Shown here in pieces: positions 32,960 to 44,189 of a stretch of 64,000 nt of DNA; position 1 is the stretch's first letter; every line of letters starts with the position of its first letter. A model generated the notes under the pieces. That model had not been told where the DNA came from, made no database searches, and saw only the letters and a list, made by a program, of their open reading frames with translations. Position numbers and translations under genes: made by a program. The DNA lies in the NCBI RefSeq assembly GCF_004798865.1, contig NW_025335856.1:10736803-10800802 (forward strand), in the 5' to 3' direction. The stretch comes from Varanus komodoensis. Lineage: Eukaryota; Chordata; Lepidosauria; Squamata; Varanidae.

Positions 32960-34665
32960 AAATGGATAGTTAAATGCACTTTTATGACACTTAAATTCAG
33001 ATGGATACAAAAACAGGAGGCCATGTAGATATGTGGCTCACTGCAATGAATAAAGCATTCTGTGATAGATGCAAGTGTGCCTAAAAAGTGAAGGTGGAAT
33101 GAGTGACAGATTGGTATTCATGGGTCTTTGCTGACCATTGCCATCAGTCTGAAGGGTCATCCAGTTCCACTTTAGAAGTTCAGAACCTCGTGTGCATCTG
33201 ATTTCCCCTTTTGCTTTGTGTGCACGGATCCAATATACTCCCTCTGAGGTTTTTTGTTTGTTGTTGGTTTCTCTGTTTTAAGATAGCACGGCTTAAAGTC
33301 ATTAGCTAATTAATTTGTGCAATCCTACTTTTAAAACAGCATCTAAGCTGGTGGTTGTCAGCTCATTTATGAAACATATTGCCATAAACCCCAAAGAGTT
33401 CCACTGATTTCCCCAGGGAGTTCTGCCTTCTGAGGAGAGGCAGGATCTCTTGCACCCAGGGGGAGACCCATCGCAGATCTTAATTGGCACCCTTCTATGC
33501 ATGGACACCACTGCCCATGTGGGGTCACACATTTGCAATTCCAGTGCTGCACATACTTGCGATTCCTCGGTTACCCTCACTGCCCACTTGAAAAATGAAG
33601 ACACAAGGCTCCAGCCAGAGGGGAATAGATTGTTTTTGATTGCTATTCATCTATTATTTTAGAAAGTAAAATGAATAGAACTTATGCAGGTCACAGACAT
33701 TAAAGAGACTATTTTATATCAGTCTGGGAGCACTTGTCAGCTTTGATTTATGAAATCAGCCTCCCACTCTGGCTACCAGGTTCTGTGTTAGTGGTCTTTT
33801 GATAATGAATAGACCTCACAGCTGAGTGGTCTGCGATTAGCCTTCACAACTGTATGTTTTTAAATAAAGGCATCTTTTGGGGGAGTGGGGGAGTGGGTTT
33901 GCTCATTTTCCTCTCCAAATTATTTCATTTGTCATCTCTTGTTGCATGTCTTAGTAGCTTCTCCCCTCTCCACTCCTTCAGACGTGTTGTTGGTCATGGC
34001 AGGGAAGTTAAATGTAAGGCCTCTTTACAGGCTTCTTTCAGGGCTTGCTCCCAAACTACCTGGATTGATTAAATGTCACAGGGGGCGAAAACTACACGGG
34101 ATGAGTGATCGAAACACCATTCACAGGAGACCTGGCCAGCTCTGCAACATCTTGGAGTCCTGCTCACTTGTTCCCATTGTATCAGCATTTTAATCATCAG
34201 ACTTAATTTCCTGAGGTTTACATACTTAACGTGTTCATACTGTCCGTTGAGGGAAGTTGAACAAGAATATGGCTCATGCTTTGAACAGATACCTGAATTT
34301 ATGACTAAGGAGTGTTCAGGGTTCTGGGATGAACTTTGCATTGCTTTTTATACTAAAGACTCAAGGTTCACACTATTCAGATGAAAAATGGTAGTAGGCA
34401 CAGTCAGAATAGGGAATGGGCTTCTCAGAATACTAGGATGGGTAAATCTGTCATTTTCTGTTTCTCCCCATTTTTATTTTTTTCCAATCATAAGCTGAAT
34501 TCATCTCAGAATTCAAGAATGTATCTTGTCTTAACCTGGGCTTCATTTAGCTGTACAGTTCTTGTAATACCTGCATTTTGTGTGCATTTTTCTCTTGCTC
34601 AGATCTTAGAGGTACCTTGAACACATCAAATCAGAGTATTTATTTATCTAGACAAGAATTGTTCT
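32960..34665. other. Unique sequence, no gene recognised
   Basis: About 1.7 kb. Frames of about 100 codons exist on both strands at 33.3-33.6 and 33.9-34.2 kb, mutually overlapping and without recognisable domains. Confidence 0.45.
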
Positions 34666-34669
34666 CTTC

Positions 34670-34805
34670 TGACTGGTGAAGGTCCTCCAGGCTTTTCAAA
34701 GAGAAGTCTGCTTCCCCATCACCTGCTACCATCCCTAGTTAAAACAGAGATGTTAGGGATTGAACTTCAGACCCTCTGTTCACAGCAGAGGCGAGATCTG
34801 AACTG
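34670..34805 (-). mobile_element. tRNA-derived SINE remnant
   Basis: TGACTGGTGAAGGTCCTCCA then GGCTTTTCAAAGAGAAGTCT corresponds to the complement of the SINE body. GAGATGTTAGGGATTGAACT then TCAGACCCTCTG is the complement of the B-box region. Same family as 17.5 kb. Confidence 0.65.
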
Positions 34806-34809
34806 GTGA

Positions 34810-35640
34810 TTTTCTGATTAGATCTCTGTTTCTATGGTCTTCCAGCTACGAAGCAGTCCTCTGGGAAATCTAATTGCTGACCAGAGTGCAATTTGTTGTT
34901 TATCCTTAACCTGCAGTCTTCAGCAACTATGTTTTGGCATGAGATTCTACAGTTCTCAATTCAATATTGCTGCACAGACAATATTGCTGCAGGGAAGTGG
35001 CATATAAATAATTACACCAGTGTCATGACCCTTCTCACCCTTATTATTCCTAGGACAGCAGTGTATGTCTAAAAGTCCAGATGTGCCTTAATCAGGAGCT
35101 AGTGCAAAGCAGCAAGGGTATTAAGAGATATCCAGGCCTTGCTGAGAGAAGATTATCAAGAGTTTATCTGCAGCTGATCATGATAATGACACTTTGCCCT
35201 TCCCTAGCACCCTTTTATTTGAGAAGCCCAGAGCTCTTCAGAAACATATTCAGTTAAACTTTACAGGCCTTTGTGCATTAGTTTCCAATTACTGCTCTGA
35301 GAACAGGTATATGAACTACAGACCATCATGAATAATGCGGGGCTAGAGAGTTCAGCGGGGTGGACATCCTCCTCCTGTTGATAGAATTATCCCCATTCAG
35401 GGGGTCAAAGATCTGTGCCGTTCGTTGACTTGGGTATTAGAAATGCAGAATTTTTATATCTGGGCCTGCCTTGCAACAACAAGTATACTGTGACCTGGGG
35501 CTTGAGAGAGTCATAGGTGGTGATGGTGGTGGAGCCAGTGGCTATGAAGACTGTCCTGCCCAGTGCAAACAGTAGATAAGACCAGGTCCTTGTTAAGGCC
35601 CATGCTTGTCTTGAGTGACAGCCACTTGTGCAGCCAACTT
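34810..35640. other. Unique sequence with a short direct repeat
   Basis: CAATATTGCTGCA occurs twice, at 34,962-34,974 and 34,979-34,991 (17-bp period). Otherwise nothing recognised. Confidence 0.5.
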
Positions 35641-35649
35641 TTTGGTGCA

Positions 35650-35730
35650 CTACGACTAGGGTAGTCATATGACCTACTTTACAGAGTACAGACCTCGGTT
35701 TCAAGGTGTCCTCTCTTTGAAAGACTGCAC
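35650..35730. repeat. Unnamed dispersed repeat, second copy
   Basis: Carries the same ordered motifs as 24.5 kb: CATATGACCTAC, GGTTTCAAGGTGTCCTC and TTTGAAAGACTG. Confidence 0.45.
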
Positions 35731-36175
35731 AATCCAAACCCATTTTAAAGACAAAAAAGTGTAAGAAAGGAGACCAGTTTGAAACTGAAGTGCCCTGCTG
35801 GCAGGCTAACTGCTGCTACTGAGCTGGTATATGTCTATAAGGATGTTGTGTATTACACAGAAGTTGTTAACATGGGAAGCATTCTTTGTATCCAACATCC
35901 AACAACTATGGCTGAAGAATACTGGAAATGCGCATGTGCTGGTAGCATGCACATTCTCATTAACTGGGGGAAGACACCAATGAATAGGAGAAATGTCATA
36001 AAAGTATTATTTCTATCAAGTTAATGTATGAATTGGCTGTCTCTTCATCTTGCCCATCTCTGAATATAAGCACATCTCAGCATGACTGCGTTGGTTATAG
36101 CAGAATCAGAACTGAAACTTGACCTGATCTGCTAGTGTTCATATACTTTAATGGAGAAGGTGAATAGATCAGTAT

Positions 36176-36298
36176 GGAAAATGCGTGTCCTGCATGCAAA
36201 AGTTTGCCGGTTCAATGTGTGGCATCTCCAGAAAGGGCTGGAAAAGACGCTTCTGTGAAACTCTGGAGAGACACGGTATGGTAGATGCTGTTGTATAG
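36176..36298 (+). mobile_element. tRNA-derived SINE remnant
   Basis: CCTGCATGCAAAAGTTTGCC then GGTTCAATGTGTGGCATCTC is the anticodon-arm to B-box part of the head. AAGGGCTGGAAAAGACGCTT then CTGTGAAACTCTGGAGAG is the body. The first 20-30 bases of the head and the tail are lost. Confidence 0.75.
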
Positions 36299-36429
36299 GG
36301 ATATGTGGGAAATTCATTTCAGCTCATTCTTTATGCACATTTACCCAATTCTCACCTTCTGGACTAACTATGAATTCTGACACACTATGCAGCTGACTCC
36401 ATACATTTCTAAGCATGCAGTGTGATTTA

Positions 36430-36690
36430 CAACCCCCTGCCCATGTTTTCAACACTGTTGTATACATTTGAAAAATGCATATGCATAAATACATTTAAGC
36501 AATGGGAGTGAAATGCATACATTTCATAGTTATTCCAAATGGACATATTTATTTGGAAAATATGTACAAACATCAGGATGGATTTACATGTGAAAACAAA
36601 AACAAAGCTCTCAATCCAATATAGGTCTGAGTGGGTATGAGCTTCATCAGAAATTTGGAGACATTTGGCAAGCTTGTGCTTAGCTTATTT
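36430..36690. repeat. AT-rich dispersed element, unnamed family
   Basis: Degenerate CATTTGAAAAATGCATATGC-type motifs, then AATCCAATATAGGTCTGA (36,612-36,629). The last nearly matches ATCCAATATAGAATCTG at 42,221. This is good evidence that the two are copies of one element. Confidence 0.55.
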
Positions 36691-36811
36691 TCACATAGTG
36701 TAAGTGAGGTCCCTTGATGATGGTGATGGAGAACCAGGACAGGATCTTACAGAATGAGAGTTGTGAAGCCACCACTGCTCCTTTTTTCTAAATGCACAGT
36801 GCAATGTAGGG

Positions 36812-36945
36812 GTTGGCGGAAACTAGATTTCCAGATATTTGGAACTTCAGTTCCCAGACAGCCCTGCTGCGATGGTCAGTTGTCAGTCATGCTGAAAGCT
36901 AAAGCCCAAAACATCTGGAGGCATCCTATCTAAACACCCCCTGAG
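36812..36945. mobile_element. Palindromic MITE remnant (CCAGATGTTTTGG family)
   Basis: TTTCCAGATATTTGGAACTT then CAGTTCCCAGACAGCC on the left, and GCTAAAGCCCAAAACATCTG then GAGGCATCC on the right. Confidence 0.65.
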
Positions 36946-37200
36946 AGAATGCGTAACACTGATAGTTGCATTCAAAAGTGGCTTTGCATTAATGGGAAGC
37001 ACTTTCGTTTGTCCTAATTTTGCTGATCACCACTGTCCACTACAGGCCTTTGTATCATATCTTGGGGTCCCCAAGCCCCAGGAACTGCTTTGACCATGGT
37101 AGATTCCTGGATAGGGCTTTCCTTAGTGAGCAACTGTACCTTAGGGCTGTTTGTTCTCCCTCCCTCCCACACACACACTTTTTCATTTCTCTAATGAAGC

Positions 37201-37213
37201 GGGGGGGGGGGGG
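37201..37213. repeat. G13 homopolymer
   Basis: Thirteen consecutive G, a likely sequencing-length uncertainty. Confidence 0.9.
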
Positions 37214-38075
37214 ATCAGAGTTGTGGGGAAAAAACCCTCCCTAAAACCAGGAAGCTAGAAAATCCTCTTTGAAGTAACAGTGTATGGAGAGGATTTATCC
37301 TTGTCCACTTAAATATTCATGACAGCTTGCATTTCTGTTCAAAAAGAGACTTGTTTATTTAGATAAGATTTAATTTATTCATAATTTACCTAAATTTGCA
37401 GGAGCGTGCATGTACATTTTAGCTTATAAGCAGGATAATACATAAAACATTATTGAGGCATGCAAATTACACAAAAAACACCATTTGAAACTGCCGGCTT
37501 GTTTTAGACAGATAACTAAATTCTCAGCTCGAGCAGAGAGACACACAATTGCCAGGGACTGTTGCCTGGGGTGCACCAATTCAGAATTGTGCTTCTCTTA
37601 ATGGAAGAGGCATGACTTTTTAATAGGGTCGCTCTGGAACCTAGATTCATGTAGCTTGAGCCATATTTATTCTCTTGTCCTTTTGTTTGTGAAATGCACA
37701 GCTGGGGCTGCCAGCTTTTTTTTTAAAGGCCAGAGTTCCAACAATTAAGTGGATTTAACAGGGCTGAGTTTTCTAAAGACAAAATGTCCACATTGCCTGT
37801 TAAGTACCCTACAGAGCAGCAAACGGGCTCCAAATATGCATTTGATGCCCCAAATTTCTGTCCCTTCCTTTCATTACCACAACACAAAGCATGGTGCCCA
37901 TATTTTATTTTGTAGGCTGTATGGTGCTTTATGGTAATCATCTCTCTCATCCTGGCAAACCACTTGCAAAACTGGGATGGGTGAACCACTGATGTTTGAG
38001 TTCACCTGGATTCTCAGAACATTACCTCCCCACTGATCACACGGACAATTCTTGCTTGTGTTTGCCAGCACTGCT
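37214..38075. other. Unique sequence, no gene recognised
   Basis: AT-rich, including AAGATTTAATTTATTCATAA near 37,365. Repeat-free and possibly constrained near 37,290-37,480, but I see no specific feature. Confidence 0.4.
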
Positions 38076-38079
38076 CGCT

Positions 38080-38210
38080 CTGGGCAGACACAAAATCTAG
38101 ACAAATTTTGAGCAGTGATCAAATGAGAATATATGAAAGTCTCCACAAATTTGTGCAAATTTTCCCAAATGTGCACGAAATTCCGAATTCTCACACATTC
38201 CTTTGATAGC
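38080..38210. repeat. AT-rich dispersed element, unnamed family
   Basis: CTCCACAAATTTGTGCAAAT then TTTCCCAAATGTGCACGAAA, ending GAATTCTCACACATTCC. The ending parallels GATTTCTCAGACATCCC at the end of the 42.0-kb copy. Confidence 0.5.
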
Positions 38211-38214
38211 CTAA

Positions 38215-39285
38215 AGTTGGGTTATTCAGTCTTTTGAGGGAATTTGCTCAAATTGAGCCAGGAATTGAAAACAAGATGAAAGTATGTTTGATAACTTGTA
38301 TGTTTGCTTGCGAATGGGGCAGCATAGAAGCTTCCTAAATAAATAAATAAACCCTCCAAATAACTTGAGTCATCACTGCCAGGTTTACTCTGACCCTCAA
38401 CTCCAAATAGCAGCCCTGTGATCTCAGCACTCAAACCAGGTTCTTTGCACACACACCAATATCATTAGGATCACAGTATGACGCACCAACAACATGAAGA
38501 TCCAGAGTGTGGCCATGTACTCCCAGGCCTATGGGTTGTCTATCCCTGGAATTGGACAACTTGCCATCTAGACATTTCGACCTGAGCCAGCTAGTGACAA
38601 CCTTAAGTGCATCCTTAAACACCTGGTGATTGCAGGGAACTTTATATCTCTTCAGCTGCAGTAATTTTCAATCAAGTAGGTTCATACTCACAGTTGTGTG
38701 TAGAGTTGGGGAAGAAATTTAAATGCAGTTACTCTTGAATATTTTCCCTTTCCCAGTTTTTGCAACACAACTGCACAATCAGAAATGCATGTAATTTGGA
38801 AGTGAAATACTTATGAAATACTTATGTATTTCTCTTAAATACACACATTTGATATAGCCTTTCCTTTAGTGTCTATTTACAGTAACATAACGTTGCTTTC
38901 ACTAATACTTCAGTGTGATTTTCCATTTTAGAAAGAGAACATGCAGAAATAGGACTAAATGATCCTAAGTGCCATAATAATGAATACCTTCAACTTCTCC
39001 CAGATTAACTGCTGAGTATATTTCCAGCTTTGAGAAAACAGTTAAACTTCTCAATGTCCTTAAATGACAGTACCCCAGAAAATTTGGTCATGGGAGTGAG
39101 GAGTGGAAGCCCTGGCTTCCAGTGGACCTAGCATGAGATATAAGAGTTGTTGAATCAGTTGGAAACAGAGATCATGTGCTATCAGGTTTAATATATAATT
39201 AAGTGGAGGATTGCTGAAAAGGTCCTTGTTTGATTTTTTTAAAAAAACCTAAATATAAAAATCTGATATACAGGCATTGAAGGGG
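38215..39285. other. Unique sequence with short tandem pair
   Basis: A 12-bp tandem (TGAAATACTTATGAAATACT, about 38,804-38,827) and AT-rich sequence. No gene. Confidence 0.45.
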
Positions 39286-39289
39286 GAGT

Positions 39290-40640
39290 CAGGAGGCTTA
39301 AAATTCTTGTAAATCACTCAAAGTGACAATGATAGACTCTCGGATAGTATGTGTGCCACAGGTAGCACAACTCCACCATGGTTAATGAGCAGTATCAAGC
39401 TATTAGAGATAAATGTTCCTTCACCAGATGGAAGTCTTGCCTAAGTTAGGAAAATAATTGGGAGCATAAGGAATGCAAGCAGACAATGGATGCTGCAAAG
39501 CAGCATTTTGAGAAACATACCAGTAAAAACATATAACAGATTTGTTTAAAATATATCAGAAGCAGGTAACCAGCAAGAGGGGAAGTTGGACCATTGGGTG
39601 TTAATGGAACTAAAAGAGTACTGAAGGAAGATAAGACTGAAGATAAGCTATCTTTTTATCTTCAGTGCAGAAGATTCAGGACAGATCCCTGTGCCGGAAG
39701 TGATGCTTTGAGAAGAAAATGAGGAACTCAGTCAATCAGCCTTGACAAAACATGAAATTTTCAACTATATTGACAAAAAAATCAATAGGCCAGATGTTAT
39801 CCATCCTGCAGTGTGAAACTGCTGGTTTTGTTTAAAAAAAAAATATGTTGCATGTCTCTAAGATGCACCTACATACCAAAGGACTGGAACACTTTTTAAA
39901 GGGATCCAGGAAGGATCTGAAAAAATTGCAGGCTTCTTAGCTTAACATCTGTTTTGGCCAAGTTGATTGAAAGCATTATTCAAGATAAATTAGTAAGTAC
40001 TTAGAAGGACCAGCCCTGCTGAGAAGGAAATATCATGGCTTGCACAAAAGTCAGCTGCATCTCTCACTAACCTTTGAGCGTTCTTTCAGTGTGTCAGTAA
40101 ATATGTTTTTTGGAGCTAACTGGTAAGCACTATTTATTTGGTCTTCCAAAAGTCCATGTCAGATATAATTAGGAAAGGAACAGAAAATAAAATTGTCAGG
40201 ATCATATTTGACATATAGTAGAATTGGGAAAAAAGTTCAAAACTGGCAAGTATATTGATCAAGGGGCTGGGGCAACTCCCCGATGAGCGTTTACAACACG
40301 AAGGATTGTTTAGTTTGGTGTGAGTGTGTGGGGGTGTGTGTGTAAAGGAAAACATCATAGAGGTTTACAGAGTTAGGCATAATGTGAAGATAGTAAATTG
40401 GGGAAATGTTTTTCTCCCTCTCCCATAATACTGGAAACCAAGGTCATCCTATAAAGCTCAAGCCCATTAGTGGGAGATTCAGGACAGATAAACAACATGC
40501 ATTTAACCTATCAAATACACTTCCACAATCTGTAGTAACATCTATCAATTTGGATGGCTTTAAAAGAGGATTGGACAAAGTCATGAAGAAGTCTATCAGT
40601 GGCTACTTCAGGTGATAATTAGTGCATGTGAACCAGCCTA
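39290..40640 (+). mobile_element. CR1/L3-type LINE, internally deleted
   Basis: Order of recognisable parts: an N-terminal RT-flank segment (CAGACAATGGATGCTGCAAA then GCAGCATTTTGAG); the RT entry motif PDVIHP (canonical GPDGIHP) at about 39,790-39,810; GGACTGGAACACTTTTTAAA then GGGATCCAGGAAGGATC; CTTAACATCTGTTTTGGCCA then AGTTGATTGAAAGCAT; then TATTTATTTGGTCTTCCAAA. It then jumps to ATTAGGAAAGGAACAGAAAA, so the catalytic YADD core is deleted near 40,160. The C-terminal part follows (GATCAAGGGGCTGGGGCAAC; CTCTCCCATAATACTGGAAA; TTGGATGGCTTTAAAAGAGG). Frames are broken in many places. A TG-rich patch lies at about 40,317-40,342. Confidence 0.85.
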
Positions 40641-40644
40641 AAAC

Positions 40645-41950
40645 TCTTTTGTACAGCTAGCCTAAATAATACCACGTTCATGAGGGGAAGTTTGCACAAT
40701 CCTTCATTCTGTGCTGCTCTCTTCTCTTTGGGAAACAGTTATTATTGCTATAGTGTCTTTCTCTCTGCCTGTGGATGGACAAATAGACATTTAATGTAAC
40801 TTGCTCTTACAAATTTAATTTCAAATGCATATGACTGATAGCAAATTAACTTCTCTGTGGAGAGCTTACATTTTGTACAATAAATTCTGCATGGAGGGGA
40901 AATGATGTATTAATGTTTATTAATCAAGAAATCTCTAAATGTGTATTTGATATTTTCATAGTATTAGCGTTTACTCATGATGGCTCTTAAATGGCATGCA
41001 GTTCTTGGATTTGACTAGAAACCATATGTAAGTGGTACGTGTGTATGTACAAAGACCTCATGGTTTAAGTCAATGTTGTGATGAAAACTGATTTCAGTAA
41101 AAATGTTTGGGGGAACATAGAATATTGATTTTTAAAAGCGTCCTCATCTTTGAATAGATCAGAGAGAAAATATTGGAATTGTACAATCAGCTTTTAGGGT
41201 TGGTGCAATTTATTTTCAATTTGTCAAATGTGGCATTGCAGCTGCAATTGTGTTTGGTGATTTATTAAGAATTTTCTAAATGGGGCACTCTGTCATCAGA
41301 GTTACTTCACTATTATGTCCCACTAGTAGATTTTTTTTCTTTTTGCAAGCTCACAATAGGAGCCCAAGAATATAAGTTTAAAACGAAAGAACGCTTGGCC
41401 CAGACTGGGAGGAGAAAAATGAAGAAATCAATGTGCTTTAAATGCGATGACAGAATGAGCTGTTTAAATTGCCTGTGTGAATTGATTTAAAATTTGTTGG
41501 TAGAAACTTCTATTTCATTAACCATCTTTTCCTTCATTTCAATTCCTGGAGTCAATGTCCTCTCCTGTTTTCCAGTCATAATAAAAATACCCATGTTGAC
41601 GTCTCATTATAAGCTAGCTAAAGCAAAGAAGCAGTTGAACAAGGTTAGGAGAAAGTGGTCAGAAGAGGGGGAGTGAGTAGGTGGATAAACGTCATTCAGC
41701 ATAAACAAGCTGACATGGCTGGCCTTCCCATTAGGCAGAATATGATGGCCACATCTGAAGCAGATGCAAGCCCGAGGTATGTCGTTCCAATAAAAATGCT
41801 AACGAAATATTCAGTTGCCGGCCCATTTTGCCTTTGTACACGGAATGGGGATTGCTGTCTTGCTCATCTTAGACAGCAAAATATCTTGCAAGGGTAGCCC
41901 CATTTCATCCCAGTGAGCAGACTGTCTCATGCCTTTCATTCCATAGTCCA
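40645..41950. other. Repeat-free AT-rich block, possibly conserved
   Basis: No recognised repeat for 1.3 kb. Motifs such as TGATGTATTAATGTTTATTA (about 40,900) and CTGTTTAAATTGCCTGTGTG then AATTGATTTAAAA (about 41,460) suggest regulatory DNA. No coding exon is supported. Confidence 0.3.
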
Positions 41951-41954
41951 TTCA

Positions 41955-42312
41955 CTGGATCTGACTTTGCACAATGTGCTCATCCACAGTTGTACGAACT
42001 TGCTCTTGTGCAAATCTGCACTTCCAAAAATGCACAAATCCCCCCTAACCCCACGATACTCATTTTTATACTTTAGTCTATGGGGAAAATGAACATTTCT
42101 TTGGCGCTTATTTTTCTTTTCTGCAGCAAAACTTGCATATAATTAAGGAAAGTGGGATTTTTGTTTAACTCTCTTCTTTAGTTCCACAAGTCCATGAAAT
42201 CTATGCAACTTGGGAAGTCTATCCAATATAGAATCTGTGATAGAAAATCTGACCTAAGCCTTGAAATCTGAACTGCTTTGGATTGCTTGTGGATTTCTCA
42301 GACATCCCTATG
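41955..42312. repeat. AT-rich dispersed element, longest copy
   Basis: TTGCACAATGTGCTCATCCA, TCTTGTGCAAATCTGCACTT and CCAAAAATGCACAAATC repeats; TATGGGGAAAATGAACATTT; TGCAACTTGGGAAGTCTATC then CAATATAGAATCTGTG; end TTGTGGATTTCTCAGACATC then CC. This gives the clearest view of the family's non-repetitive right half. Confidence 0.55.
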
Positions 42313-42351
42313 GACTTGTCCTAATTGCTCAGAGTAATTTGAACTCCTTAC

Positions 42352-42475
42352 TCTGGGGTGCAGAACCTCAAACCTGAGAGCCAGATTCAACCCTCCAGGG
42401 GGCTTTTTCTAATCCTCCAGGGTTCCATGCTTGGCCACACACCCCTTTCCTCCAATTGTTGGGTGGTTTACCAGC
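42352..42475 (+). mobile_element. hAT-like non-autonomous remnant (GGGGTGCAGAACCTC)
   Basis: GGGGTGCAGAACCTCAAACC, GAGAGCCAGATTCAACCCTC, TTTTTCTAATCCTCCAGGGT and CTTGGCCACACACCCCTTTC follow the order of a known squamate repeat with CGGAACCTCAGGCCTGGGGG-type termini. Only one end is visible. Confidence 0.45.
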
Positions 42476-42509
42476 TTTAGAGCACTTAGTCTCCCATTCA
42501 AAAGACAGT

Positions 42510-42795
42510 ATTTATTTATTTAAAATATTTATATGCAGTTCTATTCACAAAAAAAGCCTCAGGACGGCTCACAATGCAAAACATAACATAAATAATATAA
42601 ATAAAATTCCCGACCCACACTGGCTGCAGTTAAAAAGACAGAAAAAACAATATTAAAACTTATTAAAATACCGCTGGAATAAAAAGGTCTTAACCTGGCA
42701 CCAAAAAACAATAATGACAGTGCCACGCGGACCTCTCTGGGGAGAGCATTCCATAGATGGGGCGCTCAATGGGCCTGAAGTTCAGTTACTGAGTG
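42510..42795 (-). mobile_element. L2/CR1-group LINE 3' end (fragment)
   Basis: On the minus strand a short open stretch reads LWNALPREVRVALS, the conserved end of the LINE ORF2. It is followed by the UTR and an AATAAATA-type tail, seen in plus orientation as TATTTATTTATTTAAAATAT at about 42,508-42,527. Only the last 280 bp are present. Confidence 0.8.
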
Positions 42796-42799
42796 TAAG

Positions 42800-43190
42800 T
42801 GCAGTAACTATGGCTTACAAAGGCATTTCTTAAGGTTTAGATACAGGCTGGTAGAAATTGTGGTTTTTCTCACCATGCCCTTTGCCTTCAACCCCAATGT
42901 AGCTCAAAGGAGATTCCTTGAAATGGAATTTGGCCTTCAATTTGAAAGGAATTCCCTGCCCAGTTCATCCATCAAGGAGATTATTTGTCACAAGTCCACA
43001 GGATCATCACAACTGAACTGCATTTTCGGTTCAGTTGCATTGCATTGCTTGCATAGCCTGTCACTGACCCATGTCTTACCCTTTCAGGTTCTGTTGTTTC
43101 TTAACATATAAACAGCATTTAAAGATTTTTGTAAAAAGTTTTATACCTCATGCATTGCTTCACAGAAGATCTACAATTTAATATTTTCAG
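42800..43190. other. Unique sequence, no gene recognised
   Basis: The 83-codon plus-strand frame here (42,860-43,111) has no recognisable domain. No repeat is seen. Confidence 0.4.
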
Positions 43191-43195
43191 TCAGG

Positions 43196-43291
43196 GGATA
43201 AGATGGAGTAGGAGATATAAGCTACCTTGAGCCCTTTGTAGGAAAAAGGCAGGATATAAATCGAAAAAATAATAAATAAATAAATAAATCT
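43196..43291 (+). mobile_element. SINE/LINE tail
   Basis: TATAAGCTACCTTGAGCCCT then TTGTAGGAAAAAGGCAGGAT and ATAAATCG, ending in an (AATA)n run (43,270-43,288). This is the shared 3' tail of squamate tRNA SINEs and their partner LINE. Confidence 0.7.
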
Positions 43292-43379
43292 TGCTATTTG
43301 CCTTCATAGTGACCAAAGGGTGGTATGAAGCTCCTTTGAGAACTGTAGCCTGGGACAGACCTGAATCTCTGTCACTCTG

Positions 43380-43790
43380 AAATTGCATAGAAGGAGGGGC
43401 AGGGTCACTTCTGGGTTTTTGAGGAGTCCTCTCCCTCAGGGAGTATATCTTTTTGCCTCCATGACAACCAGGTCCGATTGCTCCAAATCTTCCTCCTCAT
43501 CACTCCTGGCACCTGCTTGCTGGACAGGCAGGAACCAGGTAGGCAGTGACATCTGCTGCTGCCTGTCCTCATCACGACTGCTGCCTGAGCTCGAGCAAGA
43601 GGCAGGTGAACAGGCAGGTTGTCATGGGGATGAGGAGGAACAGCGCCCTGGTGCTCTTGTCAGTGGGGCCCTGCTGGGTGGGGTATAAAAGGTAACAGGT
43701 ATCCAACTATGCCTGCCAGAGTCACTAACCCTGTGGACGGAACTGCCAGATAGGTTGACAGATTAGTTGTGGTCCTTCTCAAACTGAGCT
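43380..43790 (+). other. GC-rich block with TATA box, possible LTR fragment
   Basis: A GC-rich stretch ending in GGTGGGGTATAAAAGGTAAC (TATAAAA at about 43,683-43,689), then CCTGCCAGAGTCACTAACCC. The plus-strand 101-codon frame has no recognised domain. TATA-containing GC-rich blocks of this size occur as old solo LTRs or promoter fragments. No partner LTR is seen, so it stays unclassified. Confidence 0.3.
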
Positions 43791-43845
43791 AGAAAACAGT
43801 TTGGCTGGGCCCTGCACTCTTTAAAAAGAAAATCACACTTAAATG

Positions 43846-44180
43846 CAGTGCTTTTTTTGTAAACAAACGAACAAACAAAAAAGGTGCCGGAACTCACGTC
43901 TTGGTCACACTTTTACACAATTGTCGCCGCCGGCAGTAAGCACTCAGTGCACGACCACACAACTGATCCCAAGCAGAGCACTGTCCCAAGCCAAGCAGCG
44001 CCCTCACAATCAGCTCCAACAATCAGCGGCGACACACAAGCAGCCCGCAGGCACTATGTTAGTGATGTTTGCTGCCGATCTGCTACGCCCAACAGGGTGA
44101 TTCACAATCACTTGGAAAAATTTGTCAAAAAAAGGAGCCGGAATGCCATTCCGGTGCATTCTATGACAAACAAAGCCCTG
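43846..44180. mobile_element. hAT-type non-autonomous DNA transposon, 335 bp, with target duplications
   Basis: The left terminus CAGTGCTTTTTTTGT and right terminus (complement CAGGGCTTTGTTTGT) agree at 13 of 15 positions. The element is bounded by CTTAAATG (43,838-43,845) and CTTAAACG (44,181-44,188), a 7/8 match at the 8-bp length typical of hAT transposons. The interior is GC-rich (GTCGCCGCCGGCAG) and contains GGTGCCGGAACTC and GGAGCCGGAATGCC. No transposase is encoded, so it was mobilised in trans. Confidence 0.85.
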
Positions 44181-44189
44181 CTTAAACGT

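Noticed and set aside
43383-43688. 101-codon Ser/Glu-rich protein
   Set aside because: The frame follows GC-rich composition upstream of a TATA motif, where coding sequence is not expected; no domain recognised.
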